Shown here in pieces: positions 27,932-36,993 of a stretch of DNA of 64,000 bases (the first letter of the stretch is position 1; each line of letters starts with the position of its first letter). Where the stretch lies: positions 124,001 to 188,000 of the forward strand of contig JAQTUP010000005.1 in the NCBI GenBank assembly GCA_028707275.1. The letters are read 5' to 3'. This stretch comes from Gallionella sp. (lineage in GTDB: Bacteria; Pseudomonadota; Gammaproteobacteria; Burkholderiales; Gallionellaceae). Made by a program: the position numbers and the translations under genes. The notes under the pieces were generated by a model. That model did no database searches. It worked only from the letters and a program-made list of their open reading frames with translations, and was not told the DNA's origin.

Positions 27932-29192
27932 CCCCAAGCCCCTTGGCGATGCAGTTGCTTCGCATATCGGCGGAGGTACGCCCTCACGTCAGGTTCAATC
28001 ATTTTGGGGTGGCGGAATCCCTTGGGCTTCGGTCAAGGACTTCACTGACGAAGCAGATGAAATCTCATCAACGCAGGAGACTATCAGCCAAAAAGGACTT
28101 AGCGCTAGCGCGAGCAATCTAATTCCAGCCGGAACGCCGCTGGTATGTACAAGAATGGCGGTAGGCCGAGCTGCAATGCCGACGGTGTCCATGACTATCA
28201 ATCAAGACGTCAAGGCTTTGTATCCCGCTGCTGGGGTTGCACCGGCTTATTTAATTTTGTTGTTGCAGTACATGCAGCGAATTGCGGAAGCTCAGTCGGT
28301 CGGTTCAACCGTCAAGGGCATTCGCATACAGGATTACTTAGCAATACCCGTTCCGCAAGCGCCAACAGTCGAACAACCAAAAATTGCCGAGGTTTTGGCC
28401 TCGCTCAATAAGGCCATCCACCAAACCGGGGCTATTGTCGAAAAGCTTAAGCAGGTCAAACAGGGCTTGCTGCACGACCTGTTGACGCGCGGCGTGGATG
28501 CCAATGGCGAACTGCGCCCCAGCTACGAACAAGCCCCGCACCTCTATCAAGATTCGCCGCTGGGGTGGATTCCGTTGGCGTGGGAGGTGGGCACAATTGA
28601 ATCATTTCTCGATAATGTCATTGACTACAGAGGAAAGACCCCCGCAAAAACTGACAGTGGAATTCCGTTAATTACCGCTAAAAATGTTCGGCTTGGCTAT
28701 ATTGATGAAGAACCAAGAGAGTTTATTGCTGAAGCATCATTTGACAGATGGATGACTAGAGGCATCCCTCAAAAAGGGGATGTGCTATTCACGATGGAGG
28801 CTCCACTTGGAAACGTGGCGCAGATTGCTACGGAAAGCCGACTCGCATTTGCTCAAAGGATAATAATCTTGCAGACAGGGACGAAGTTGTTATCTACATA
28901 TTTGAAATATTTATTATTGAGTGAAAAATTTCGGAGGCAGTTATTTAGCTTCGGAAGTGGTTCAACAGTTGAAGGTATTCAGCAAGCCACTTTCCGTAAA
29001 TTGATAGTTACGATCCCCTCATCGCGAGTGGAACAAACGCTTATAGCAGAGCGTTTACTCGCCGAAACAGAAAAAATATTGGTTGAAGAAAAGGCATTGT
29101 CAAAGATGCTTAATCTAAAATCCGGCCTGATGGACGACCTGCTCACCGGTCGCGTTCGCGTTACCCCATTACTGAAGGATACCGCGCCATGA
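27924..29192 (+). CDS. hsdS: Type I restriction-modification specificity subunit
   Basis: 422 residues from ATG 27924, inside the hsdM end; an upstream start at 27879 lies in the hsdM coding region. Two target-recognition domains are each followed by a conserved helical spacer. TRD1 begins [16 protein letters not shown] and leads to the helix with [22 protein letters not shown]2 begins [18 protein letters not shown] and ends [16 protein letters not shown]. The two [16 protein letters not shown] repeats are the usual spacer ends, so the target should be bipartite. The target sequence cannot be read from sequence alone. Confidence 0.94.
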   Translation: MFDPKPLGDAVASHIGGGTPSRQVQSFWGGGIPWASVKDFTDEADEISSTQETISQKGLSASASNLIPAGTPLVCTRMAVGRAAMPTVSMTINQDVKALYPAAGVAPAYLILLLQYMQRIAEAQSVGSTVKGIRIQDYLAIPVPQAPTVEQPKIAEVLASLNKAIHQTGAIVEKLKQVKQGLLHDLLTRGVDANGELRPSYEQAPHLYQDSPLGWIPLAWEVGTIESFLDNVIDYRGKTPAKTDSGIPLITAKNVRLGYIDEEPREFIAEASFDRWMTRGIPQKGDVLFTMEAPLGNVAQIATESRLAFAQRIIILQTGTKLLSTYLKYLLLSEKFRRQLFSFGSGSTVEGIQQATFRKLIVTIPSSRVEQTLIAERLLAETEKILVEEKALSKMLNLKSGLMDDLLTGRVRVTPLLKDTAP

Positions 29193-29260
29193 CCGATGCC
29201 TGGCCGGATGCGGAATTTGTGCAGCAGGCTGCTGCACAATTGCTTGGGCAATTACGTTAA
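29189..29260 (+). pseudogene. Mini-ORF between hsdS and the MITE, possible YhcG/DUF1016 remnant
   Basis: ATG 29189 overlaps the hsdS stop (ATGA) and gives 23 residues ([19 protein letters not shown], then GQLR). FVQQAAAQL resembles the part of YhcG/DUF1016 nucleases that precedes a PWGH-like motif. One extra base after CAATTG would restore QLPWA, suggesting a frameshifted remnant cut off by the MITE. The same bases also form a perfect hairpin (29217-29226 with 29230-29239, 3-nt loop), so a non-coding reading as a weak terminator is equally possible. Confidence 0.35.
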
Positions 29261-29289
29261 GCCCAAATTGTTCATTCGCAAAATACTGT

Positions 29290-29412
29290 GTCATACCGGC
29301 AAAAGCCGGTATCCAGATAGTCGAAGAAGCCCCACGAAGTGGGTCATAATCTCTTTTTTGTCCGCTGTGTGGAATTTGTTTATTGCTGGATTCCGGCCTG
29401 CGCCGGAATGAC
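29290..29412 (+). mobile_element. MITE-like element with 27-bp terminal inverted repeats
   Basis: The left end GTCATACCGGCAAAAG... and the right end ...GCGCCGGAATGAC are imperfect inverted repeats of about 27 bp, around roughly 70 bp of non-coding DNA. Each end is itself a small hairpin (CCGGC...GCCGG and TTCCGG...CCGGAA). The type matches the short ATTCC/GGAAT elements dispersed in many betaproteobacteria and in Neisseria. It separates hsdS from hsdR. No coding capacity and no clear target-site duplication were seen. Confidence 0.75.
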
Positions 29413-29447
29413 GGCCTAATGGATTATTTGGGTTGAGGAGAAAAGTG

Positions 29448-32400
29448 ATGGGCTGGGAACTCGATGATGTGGAAAAGCCGTTCGTCACTCAACTGCAAGG
29501 TTTGGGCTGGACCTATCTCGAAGGCTGTATTGATGAGCCGTACAACACGGGGCGCAGCAGCTTTGCCGAGGTGATACAGGAAGGCGTATTGCGCCAAAAA
29601 CTGGCCGCGATCAATCTGCGTGAAGTGGACGGAAAGCGCGTGCCGTGGCTGGACGACGAACGGATTTCCGAGGCGGTGGCGGCGATCACACGCATTGCGC
29701 GCCCCAAGTTGATCGAAGCCAACCAGGTGGCGACCGGGTTGCTGCTGTTGGGTATCACTGTGGATGGCCTGCCCGGTTGGGATAGTGAACGCGGCCAGAC
29801 CATCCAGTACATCGACTGGGAACATCCCGAAAACAACCAGTTTACCGTCATCAACCAGTATCGCGTAGATTGCCCGCCCGGTTACAACAGCGGCAAGGCG
29901 TTCATTATTCCTGATCTGGTGTTGCTGGTGAACGGCATTCCGCTGGTGGTGGTGGAGTGCAAAAGCCCGTCGGTGCCGGAGCCGTTGAGTGATGCGATAG
30001 ATCAGTTGCGTCGCTACAGCAACCAGCGCCACGCCAACTACGAGGTGGCAGACAACGAGGGCAACGAGCCGTTGTTTTTCACCAACCAGTTGCTGATCGC
30101 CAGCAGCTTCGACGAGGCGCGGGTGGGTGCCATCGGTGCGTTGTTCGAGCACTATGCGAGTTGGAAAACTGTCGCGCCCCTCCGTGAGGAAGAGATTGCG
30201 CTGGCGCTGGGCGTGGTGACTTTGTCCGAACAGCAGCGGCTGGTGGCGGGCATGTTAAACCCGGTGAGGTTGTTGGACATCGTGCGCCATTTCACCTTGT
30301 TCATGCAGACCGGCGGGCAGACCATCAAAGTGGCGTGCCGCTATCAGCAATATCGCGCGGTCAATAAGGCGATCGCACGCTTGCAGACGGGCAAGACCCG
30401 ATTGCAGGACGGCGAACACGACCGGCGCGGCGGGGTGATCTGGCACACGCAAGGTTCGGGCAAGTCACTGACCATGGTGTTTCTGGTACGCAAGCTGCGC
30501 ACTGATCCGCTGTTGCGCAGATTCAAAGTGGTGGTGATTACCGACCGTAAGGATTTACAGACGCAGCTTTCAGCCACCGCCACACTGACCGGCGAAGTGG
30601 TCGATGTGGCCACGACGGCGGTATTGGTGCAAAAGCTGGTCAGCCGCAAAGGGCCGGGCTTGCTGTTCGCCACCATCCAGAAATATCGTGACCCCGATAC
30701 GGCAGATGAGCCGGGGCTTACCAAAGAGGATATGCCGGAAAACTGGGGGGTGGCAGAACCTGCCGTCCCCGCTTATGCCGCCAAATCAGCCAACAAGAAA
30801 TACGAGGTGCTGAACGATGACGACACCATTCTGGTGATTGTGGACGAGGCACACCGCACCCAGGCGGGCGATCTGCACGCCAAGCTGCTGGCCGGTCTGC
30901 CCAATTGCGCCCGGATCGGTTTTACCGGCACGCCGATTATCATGGGTGACAAGAAGCGCACGCACGAAATTTTTGGTGAGTTCATCGACCGTTACACCAT
31001 CAGGGAATCTGAGGCGGATGGCGCGACGGTTCCGGTGTTGTATGAAGGGCGCACGGCACAGGGGGCGGTGAAGGATGGCGCAAGTATGGACGAGTTGTTC
31101 GAGGATTTGTTCCGCGAGCGCAGTGCAGAAGAGCTGGAGGCGATCAAGAAAAAGTACGCCACGAAGGGGCCGATTTTTGATGCGCCCTTGCTGATTGCGG
31201 ACAAGGCGCGCGACATGCTGCGCCACTATGTGACCAATATCTTGCCGAACGGCTATAAGGCGCAGGTGGTGGCTTACAGCCGACTTGCAGCCATTCGTTA
31301 CGCGGCGGCATTTGAGGCGGCGCGCGGGGAACTGCTGGACGATGCGGATGCGCTCACGCCAGAGGACCGCGCAATGGATGACGAAGCGCTGTGCCAGCGG
31401 CCACCGAAAGTGCAGGCCGTCGTGCAAGCCTGGCGGTATCGCGACACACTGAAAAACATCGAATTCGCGGCGGTGATCTCCAGCAGCAACAACGATGATC
31501 CGGCCTGGAAGAAGTGGACGGATGGCGCGGCGAACGAGCTGCGCATCAAGCGTTTCAAAAAGCCGTTGTTCCATGTCAAGCCGGAGAAGACCGACTCGCT
31601 GGCTTTTCTGATCGTAAAATCCATGCTTCTGACCGGCTTCGATGCGCCTATCGAGGGCGTGATGTATCTCGATCGGCCTATCCGTGAAGCTGAACTGCTG
31701 CAAGCCATCGCGCGGGTGAATCGAACCGGCTTCGGTAAACGCGCCGGTATCGTGGTGGATTATTACGGCGTGGCTGAACATCTGAAAGCCGCCCTTGCTG
31801 CGTATGCCGACGAGGATATTCAAGGCGCATTGCAAAGTCTGAAAGATGAAGTGCCTGCGCTGCGCGACCGGCATCTGCGGGTGATGGATTTGTTCCGCAG
31901 CCGCGATATTGAATCGCTGGGCGATGTGGAAGGCTGTGTGGAGTTGTTGGCTGACGAGAAGTTGCGCGCCGAGTTTTCGGTGAAACTCAAACAGTTTCTG
32001 GGCTCACTGGATCTGGTGTTGCCGCGTCCCGAGGGGCTGCCTTTTACCAGGGATGCCAAAACGCTGGCCTACATCTATGCCCGTGCCCGCAATCGCTACA
32101 AAGACACGCCGGTGCTGGGCAAAGATGTCGGCGCGAAGGTGCGTCGTCTGATCGACGATCATGTGATCTCGCTGGGAATTGATCCCAAGATTGCGCCCAT
32201 CGCGCTGACCGATGCCAGGTTTGATCAGCATGTGTCCCGACAAACGAATGATCGCGCCAAGGCATCCGAAATGGAACACGCCATTCGTTCGCACATCAGT
32301 CGTCATCTGGACGAAGACCCCGTGCTGTATCGCAAACTCAGCGAGCGGCTGAACGAGATTCTGAAAAACCTGAGCGAGCATTGGGATGAGTTGATCGGTG

Positions 32401-32768
32401 CGTTGCATAAGATCATGAGTGATTTGCGCGAGGGGGCTGCAACTGACGATGTACTTCCCGATATGCCCGAGCATTACGTGCCGTTTCTGCGCATGTTGCT
32501 CGAAGCTGTTGTCGGCGCGGAACACCCAAGTGATGAGCAGCTGCTGAAAATCAAGGATCTCACGGTTGAGCTGGTTGACCTGATTGCGGGCGAATTGGGC
32601 GACACGTTTTGGGAGCCGCACAAGCGGCCGGCGCAGGATGCGCTGGGGTCACGCATCTTCCGGCTGTTGAAATCATCGCGGATGGGATTTTCGGTGGATG
32701 TTTCGGCGCTGAAAGATCGCCTGATGGAACTTGCCCGCGCCAATCACGAGCGGCTGATAAAGGCATGA
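29448..32768 (+). CDS. hsdR: Type I restriction endonuclease/translocase subunit
   Basis: 1106 residues from ATG 29448 (GAGGAG 7 nt upstream). The N-terminal nuclease domain has PDLVLLVNGIPLVVVECKSP (the PD...ExK active site, about residues 150-170). The SF2 translocase has Walker A HTQGSGKSLTM, DEAH in IVDEAHRTQAGD, GFTGTP and the late motif QAIARVNRTGFGKRAGIVVDYYG. The C-terminal helical region contacts HsdM. It is 255 bp after hsdS because of the mini-ORF and the MITE, so transcription may depend on read-through or on its own promoter. It overlaps the next gene by 4 bp. Confidence 0.95.
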   Translation: MGWELDDVEKPFVTQLQGLGWTYLEGCIDEPYNTGRSSFAEVIQEGVLRQKLAAINLREVDGKRVPWLDDERISEAVAAITRIARPKLIEANQVATGLLLLGITVDGLPGWDSERGQTIQYIDWEHPENNQFTVINQYRVDCPPGYNSGKAFIIPDLVLLVNGIPLVVVECKSPSVPEPLSDAIDQLRRYSNQRHANYEVADNEGNEPLFFTNQLLIASSFDEARVGAIGALFEHYASWKTVAPLREEEIALALGVVTLSEQQRLVAGMLNPVRLLDIVRHFTLFMQTGGQTIKVACRYQQYRAVNKAIARLQTGKTRLQDGEHDRRGGVIWHTQGSGKSLTMVFLVRKLRTDPLLRRFKVVVITDRKDLQTQLSATATLTGEVVDVATTAVLVQKLVSRKGPGLLFATIQKYRDPDTADEPGLTKEDMPENWGVAEPAVPAYAAKSANKKYEVLNDDDTILVIVDEAHRTQAGDLHAKLLAGLPNCARIGFTGTPIIMGDKKRTHEIFGEFIDRYTIRESEADGATVPVLYEGRTAQGAVKDGASMDELFEDLFRERSAEELEAIKKKYATKGPIFDAPLLIADKARDMLRHYVTNILPNGYKAQVVAYSRLAAIRYAAAFEAARGELLDDADALTPEDRAMDDEALCQRPPKVQAVVQAWRYRDTLKNIEFAAVISSSNNDDPAWKKWTDGAANELRIKRFKKPLFHVKPEKTDSLAFLIVKSMLLTGFDAPIEGVMYLDRPIREAELLQAIARVNRTGFGKRAGIVVDYYGVAEHLKAALAAYADEDIQGALQSLKDEVPALRDRHLRVMDLFRSRDIESLGDVEGCVELLADEKLRAEFSVKLKQFLGSLDLVLPRPEGLPFTRDAKTLAYIYARARNRYKDTPVLGKDVGAKVRRLIDDHVISLGIDPKIAPIALTDARFDQHVSRQTNDRAKASEMEHAIRSHISRHLDEDPVLYRKLSERLNEILKNLSEHWDELIGALHKIMSDLREGAATDDVLPDMPEHYVPFLRMLLEAVVGAEHPSDEQLLKIKDLTVELVDLIAGELGDTFWEPHKRPAQDALGSRIFRLLKSSRMGFSVDVSALKDRLMELARANHERLIKA

Positions 32769-33460
32769 GCATGTTGACCGTAGGCGATTTGTCTTTCGCG
32801 TTGAAACCCAGCAGCAGACGCCGGACGATGCAGATCACGGTAGATCGTGGCGGCGATTTGGTGTTGTCAGCGCCGCCTGATGTCGAAGAAGAAAGGTTGC
32901 GTGCCTTCGTCATTGAGAAGCGTTTTTGGATCTATACCAAGCTGGCAGAGAAGGACCGTTTGCAGAAGGCCGTGCCTAACAAGACGTTTGTGGATGGCGA
33001 AGGTTTTCTCTATCTGGGGCGCAGTTATCGCTTGCGTCTGGTCGAGGAGCAGAGCGCACCCTTGAGGTTGCTCAATGGGCGCTTTATGCTCAAGCGTAGT
33101 CTAGTGGACGATGGGCGCAAGCATCTGATTCAGTGGTATAGCGTCCGCGCTAAAAACTGGCTGGGTGAAAAGGTTCGCGACTACGCCGCTCGCATGGAAG
33201 TGCAGCCTGCGGGCGTCAAGGTGCAAGACCTGGGCTATCGCTGGGGATCTTGCGGCAAAGGCGATTGCCTGTACTTTCACTGGAAAACCATACTGTTGCC
33301 GCCGCATATCGCCGAATATGTGGTGGTGCATGAATTAGCTCACCTGCATCAACCCCATCACACCCCTGAATTCTGGCAGCGTGTCGAGCGCGCGATGCCG
33401 GACTTCGACCGACGAAAAACATGGCTTGCCGAACATGGCATGGATGTGGAAGGGCTTTAA
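32765..33460 (+). CDS. YgjP-like (DUF45) zinc metallopeptidase in the RM operon
   Basis: 231 residues. The metal site is VVHELAHLHQPHHTPEFW (HExxH plus a downstream His), and YRWGSCGKGDCLYFHW upstream is the conserved RWGSC region of the YgjP/SprT-like family. ATG 32765 overlaps the hsdR stop (ATGA), so it is translationally coupled to hsdR; ATG 32771 is an alternative. Genes of this family are frequently placed at the end of type I RM operons. A role in processing or restraining the system is inference. Confidence 0.88.
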   Translation: MSMLTVGDLSFALKPSSRRRTMQITVDRGGDLVLSAPPDVEEERLRAFVIEKRFWIYTKLAEKDRLQKAVPNKTFVDGEGFLYLGRSYRLRLVEEQSAPLRLLNGRFMLKRSLVDDGRKHLIQWYSVRAKNWLGEKVRDYAARMEVQPAGVKVQDLGYRWGSCGKGDCLYFHWKTILLPPHIAEYVVVHELAHLHQPHHTPEFWQRVERAMPDFDRRKTWLAEHGMDVEGL

Positions 33461-33734
33461 AGTAATGGCCTCCGATGGTATGGCAGCGTAATAACCAGTG
33501 GCCTTAATTGAGAGTGGAAAACATCGCAACTGGGAGTTTTAAGTGCAATTTTGAGTCGCGAAATTGGGGGGCTGTGTCAAGTTTGCGATTCCAGTCTTTT
33601 CTAGTGCGCGGGACGGGGATCGGGGAGGGGAAGGTTGTTTTTGAACCTGCTTTGACCTGCACTCAATGCGAATCTGTCGCACCCGCTGGCTGATGTTCGT
33701 TACAATTGGTTCATGATTCATAACGGAGATTTCC

Positions 33735-34004
33735 ATGCCCACTATCAGTATGTTTTACGGCATCATCATTTCGATGTTTTTCGAAATTAAAGAGAAACAT
33801 CACCTTCCTCACATCCACGTTCGTTACCAAAATTTTAAAATATCCCTTGCTATCGAGGACGGTATGCCACTCGCGGGTGAATTGCCAGCACGGCAGTTGC
33901 GAATGGTGCAGGTGTGGGTTGATCTGCATCGCGAAGAATTGTTGGCAGATTGGGAACTTGCCAAGGAGGGGGTTGAGCCTTTTCGTATTGATCCACTTAA
34001 GTGA
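33735..34004 (+). CDS. DUF4160 protein
   Basis: 89 residues. It matches the small DUF4160 family: MPTISMFYGIIISMFFEIKEKHHLPHIHVRY with its typical HxPHxHV stretch, then ELPARQLRMVQVWVDLHREELLADWELA. ATG 33735 has CGGAG 6 nt upstream. The next gene is a DUF2442 protein only 11 bp away, a pairing seen in many bacteria and suspected to be a toxin-antitoxin-like module. The biochemical function is not established. Confidence 0.82.
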   Translation: MPTISMFYGIIISMFFEIKEKHHLPHIHVRYQNFKISLAIEDGMPLAGELPARQLRMVQVWVDLHREELLADWELAKEGVEPFRIDPLK

Positions 34005-34015
34005 AGGGGGTGGGA

Positions 34016-34264
34016 ATGTTACTTGATGTGATTAAAGTGGCCGTGCAGCCCGGTTTCGTTTTGTTTATTGAGTTTGATAATGGTGAGCGCCGCAGTTTCA
34101 ATATGGCAGCCTATATAGATCAGAAACCCTGGGTTCGCCTCAAGTCCGGGAATCTGTTTCAGGGTGCTTTTGTTGAAAATGGTACTGTGGTCTGGCCTGG
34201 TAATATTGATATAGATCCCGAAACGCTTTATGACTACTCCATTCCTTTGGATGCGTCGTACTAA
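34016..34264 (+). CDS. DUF2442 protein
   Basis: 82 residues from ATG 34016 (GGGGGTGGG just upstream); a GTG at 34001 would overlap the DUF4160 gene by 4 bp and is possible. The core is FVLFIEFDNGERRSFNMAAY and the end LFQGAFVENGTVVWPGNIDIDPETLYDYS is characteristic of the family. It is probably co-transcribed with the DUF4160 gene. The function is unknown. Confidence 0.82.
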   Translation: MLLDVIKVAVQPGFVLFIEFDNGERRSFNMAAYIDQKPWVRLKSGNLFQGAFVENGTVVWPGNIDIDPETLYDYSIPLDASY

Positions 34265-34342
34265 AGAGCAAAAGGCGCCAGGCGTGCGGGTATGTCAGGT
34301 CGTTTTTCTTTGCAGGATGAAGATCCCATAAACCACATAAGG

Positions 34343-34371
34343 TTGACGTGAAGGGGCGAATGCCCTAAATT
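34343..34371 (+). promoter_or_regulatory. Predicted sigma-70 promoter of the peroxiredoxin gene
   Basis: TTGACG (-35, 34343-34348), a 17-bp spacer and TAAATT (-10, 34366-34371) lie 37 bp before the start codon. The spacer has a GGGGCGAATGCCC inverted repeat that might bind a regulator. Confidence 0.55.
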
Positions 34372-34407
34372 GCGTCACCCGAGTAAATCAACCTTTAGGA
34401 GATAAAC

Positions 34408-35010
34408 ATGGCAGTTCTCGTAGGTAAATCAGCACCTGACTTTACCGCTGTTGCGGTAATGGGCAACAACGAAATCAACGAAACGTTCAATCTGAAAAGC
34501 TATACGGCCGGCAAGGCTGCCGTGGTGTTTTTCTACCCGCTTGATTTTACGTTTGTGTGTCCTTCCGAACTGATCGCTTTCGATCACCGTCTGGCCGAAT
34601 TCAAGAACCGGAATGTCGAAGTGATCGGCGTTTCGATCGACTCGCAGTTTACCCATCTGGCCTGGAAAAACACCCCCGTCAATAACGGCGGTATCGGTCA
34701 GGTAGGCTATCCGCTGGTAGCCGACATCAAGCATGAAATCTGCCGTGCCTATGATGTGGAAGCGGCAGGCGGCGTCGCTTATCGCGGCTCGTTCCTGATC
34801 GATGCCAACGGCGTGGTGCGCCATCAGGTGGTGAATGATCTGCCGCTGGGTCGCAATATCGATGAAATGCTGCGCATGGTCGACGCGTTGCAATTTCACG
34901 AAACACACGGTGAAGTTTGCCCGGCCGGCTGGAATAAAGGCAAGGCCGGCATGAATGCATCGACAGCCGGTGTCGCGCAATATCTGGCCGATCACGCCCA
35001 GGAGCTGTAA
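34408..35010 (+). CDS. Typical 2-Cys peroxiredoxin (AhpC/TSA)
   Basis: Thiol peroxidase that removes H2O2, organic peroxides and possibly peroxynitrite. 200 residues. The peroxidatic Cys is in DFTFVCPSE and the resolving Cys in EVCPAGW near the C-terminus, so it acts as a two-Cys dimer. The GGxG-type segment GGIGQVGYP and a C-terminal extension suggest the robust/sensitive Prx1/AhpC class. ATG 34408 follows AGGAG. No ahpF or reductase gene is adjacent, so the electron donor is probably thioredoxin or another disulfide reductase. Confidence 0.94.
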   Translation: MAVLVGKSAPDFTAVAVMGNNEINETFNLKSYTAGKAAVVFFYPLDFTFVCPSELIAFDHRLAEFKNRNVEVIGVSIDSQFTHLAWKNTPVNNGGIGQVGYPLVADIKHEICRAYDVEAAGGVAYRGSFLIDANGVVRHQVVNDLPLGRNIDEMLRMVDALQFHETHGEVCPAGWNKGKAGMNASTAGVAQYLADHAQEL

Positions 35011-35014
35011 GCTT

Positions 35015-35050
35015 GCAGAGCAGGGCAGATGACTTTTGCCCTGCTTCTGC
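35015..35050 (+). terminator. Hairpin after the peroxiredoxin gene
   Basis: AGCAGGGCA (35019-35027) and TGCCCTGCT (35037-35045), extended by GCAG/CTGC outside with one bulge. There is no T-run, so it is a possible factor-dependent or weak terminator. Confidence 0.5.
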
Positions 35051-35076
35051 ATCACGCCAAGTCAGGGAGCGTATCC

Positions 35077-35421
35077 ATGCATGAATTTCTGGTAGCCCTG
35101 GTTGCGGCAATTGTCCCCTGGACTGAGGCGGCGGGTATTGCCATCGTCATGTGGGGCGCGATAGAAGGGCTGGCCAAACTGGCAGGACGATTCAGGTCGC
35201 TGCTGGACAGCTCAATAGAACTCATCCCCATTAGTCGCATTCGCTTAGCCATAGGCGAAAAAATCGCGCTGGGACTGGATTTCTTTCTGGCCGGCGACAT
35301 CATCCAGACCATCATTATCCCGAGCTGGGAGTCCCTCGCCATTCTTGGCGGCATCGTGATTATTCGTACTGTCATCGCTTTTTTCCTCAATCGGGATATC
35401 AAAGAATTTTCCGAAAAATAG
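35077..35421 (+). CDS. DUF1622 membrane protein
   Basis: 114 residues from ATG 35077 (GGGAG about 9 nt upstream). Three hydrophobic segments are visible (about residues 5-30, 60-85 and 88-105) with a conserved charged middle (RIRLAIGEKIALGLDFFLAGDIIQTI). This is the standard pattern of the small DUF1622 inner-membrane family. No biochemical role is known. It follows the peroxiredoxin and precedes a solute symporter. Confidence 0.85.
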   Translation: MHEFLVALVAAIVPWTEAAGIAIVMWGAIEGLAKLAGRFRSLLDSSIELIPISRIRLAIGEKIALGLDFFLAGDIIQTIIIPSWESLAILGGIVIIRTVIAFFLNRDIKEFSEK

Positions 35422-35497
35422 CGTGGTCGTGACGCGCAGTTTTAAAACAGGCTGTTAAAGGGCTGTTAAAATCTCCTCTTTGTTCCGGCGGTTCGTC

Positions 35498-36931
35498 ATG
35501 CTGATCCTGTTTGTTTCGCTCTACTTGTTGTTGTCCATCGGTATCGGTATTTATGCCGCGACACGGGTGCACAGCGCCCGCGATTTCGTGGTGGCGGGGC
35601 GCGCTTTGCCGCTGCCTGTCGTGACCGCGACGGTGTTCGCTACCTGGTTTGGCGCGGAGACGGTGCTGGGAATTTCCGCAACCTTCGTCAAGGAAGGCTT
35701 GAGCGGCGTGGTGGCTGACCCGTTCGGCGCGAGTATGTGTCTGATTATCGCCGGGCTGTTTTTTGCCGGACGCCTGTATCGCCTGAACCTGCTCACCATA
35801 GGCGATTATTATCGTGCGCGTTATAACCAAACGGTCGAGCTGGTGATGACCCTCTGCATCATGGTGTCCTATCTGGGCTGGGTGGCGGCGCAGCTGACGG
35901 CTCTGGGACTGGTGTTTAATCTGGTCACTGACGGTGCGATTTCCCAGCACGCAGGCATGGTGATCGGCACAGTTATCGTGCTGTCCTATACGATGTTCGG
36001 CGGGATGTGGTCGGTGGCGCTGCTCGACTTTGTGCAGATGACGGTCATCATGGCCGGAATGCTGCTGATCGCGGTATTGGTCAGCCAGGATGCGGGCGGC
36101 GTGAGCCATGTCATCATCCATGCGCACGAGTCCGGTCGGCTGCAACTGCTGCCGCAGGGCGGCTATGAAGTCTGGATTCCTTTTGCGGGCGCCTTGCTCA
36201 CCATGATGTTGGGATCCATCCCGCAGCAGGACGTGTTTCAGCGCATGACCTCTGCCCGTGATGAGAAGACGGCGGTGAGGGGCACGCTGCTGGGCGGGGT
36301 GTTGTATTTCGGCTTCGCCTTTGTGCCCATGTTCCTGGCCTATTCTGCGACGCTGATCGATCCTGTATTTTTCGGCGAGCTGATTGAGCAGGACTCACAG
36401 CGGGTATTGCCCACGCTGATTTTGCAGCACACGCCCCTGATAGCCCAGGTGTTCTTCTTCGGCGCATTGCTCTCGGCGATCATGAGCACGGCATCGGCCA
36501 CGCTGCTCGCCCCTTCGGTGATGTTTACCGAAAATATCCTCAAGCATTTTGCGCTCAGACACATGAGCGACGGCCAGATGTTGCGCACCATGCGCATCAT
36601 CGTCGTGACCTTCGGCTGCATCGTGCTGTGGTTCGCGCTCAATTCGAATGAGAGCATCTTCAAAATGGTGGAGAATGCCTACAAGATCACGCTGGTGGGC
36701 GCGTTCGTGCCGCTGGCTTTCGGCCTTTACTGGAAACGGGCCAATAACCAGGGAGCGCTGCTGTCCATTGTTCTGGGACTGGGATCATGGCTTTTGATGG
36801 AAGCATTCTATACAGGCGCCATCTGGCCGCCGCAACTGGCAGGTTTGCTGATGAGTGTGGCCGGCATGCTGACGGGATCTTTATTGCCGAATCTGATGCG
36901 CCGCCATCATCCTGTGCACGCCAAAATGTAG
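35498..36931 (+). CDS. Sodium:solute symporter (SSS family)
   Basis: 477 residues with about 13 membrane helices. SSS features include the N-terminal YAATRVHSARDFVVAGRALPL, ATWFGAETVLGISATF, GDYYRARYNQTVE, SYTMFGGMWSVALLDFVQM and GSIPQQDVFQRMTSARDEK. The substrate is not clear; the family carries proline, pantothenate, acetate, sugars and others. ATG 35498 (MLILFVSLYLLL) is preferred over TTG 35480. It is followed by phoBR with its own regulatory site. Confidence 0.85.
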   Translation: MLILFVSLYLLLSIGIGIYAATRVHSARDFVVAGRALPLPVVTATVFATWFGAETVLGISATFVKEGLSGVVADPFGASMCLIIAGLFFAGRLYRLNLLTIGDYYRARYNQTVELVMTLCIMVSYLGWVAAQLTALGLVFNLVTDGAISQHAGMVIGTVIVLSYTMFGGMWSVALLDFVQMTVIMAGMLLIAVLVSQDAGGVSHVIIHAHESGRLQLLPQGGYEVWIPFAGALLTMMLGSIPQQDVFQRMTSARDEKTAVRGTLLGGVLYFGFAFVPMFLAYSATLIDPVFFGELIEQDSQRVLPTLILQHTPLIAQVFFFGALLSAIMSTASATLLAPSVMFTENILKHFALRHMSDGQMLRTMRIIVVTFGCIVLWFALNSNESIFKMVENAYKITLVGAFVPLAFGLYWKRANNQGALLSIVLGLGSWLLMEAFYTGAIWPPQLAGLLMSVAGMLTGSLLPNLMRRHHPVHAKM

Positions 36932-36934
36932 CCT

Positions 36935-36963
36935 GTGTCATCATACTGTCATAAATTATTCAT
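36935..36963 (+). promoter_or_regulatory. Pho box with three 11-bp-spaced half-sites upstream of phoB
   Basis: GTGTCAT (36935), CTGTCAT (36946) and TATTCAT (36957) are direct repeats at exact 11-bp spacing, separated by 4-bp A/T-rich spacers. The first two form an 18-bp Pho box close to the known consensus (CTGTCAT, 4 bp, CTGTCAT). The site is 31 bp before the phoB start, which implies phosphate-starvation autoregulation of phoBR. Confidence 0.75.
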
Positions 36964-36993
36964 ATTCTGGCATTCTCAACTGAAGGAGTAAAC

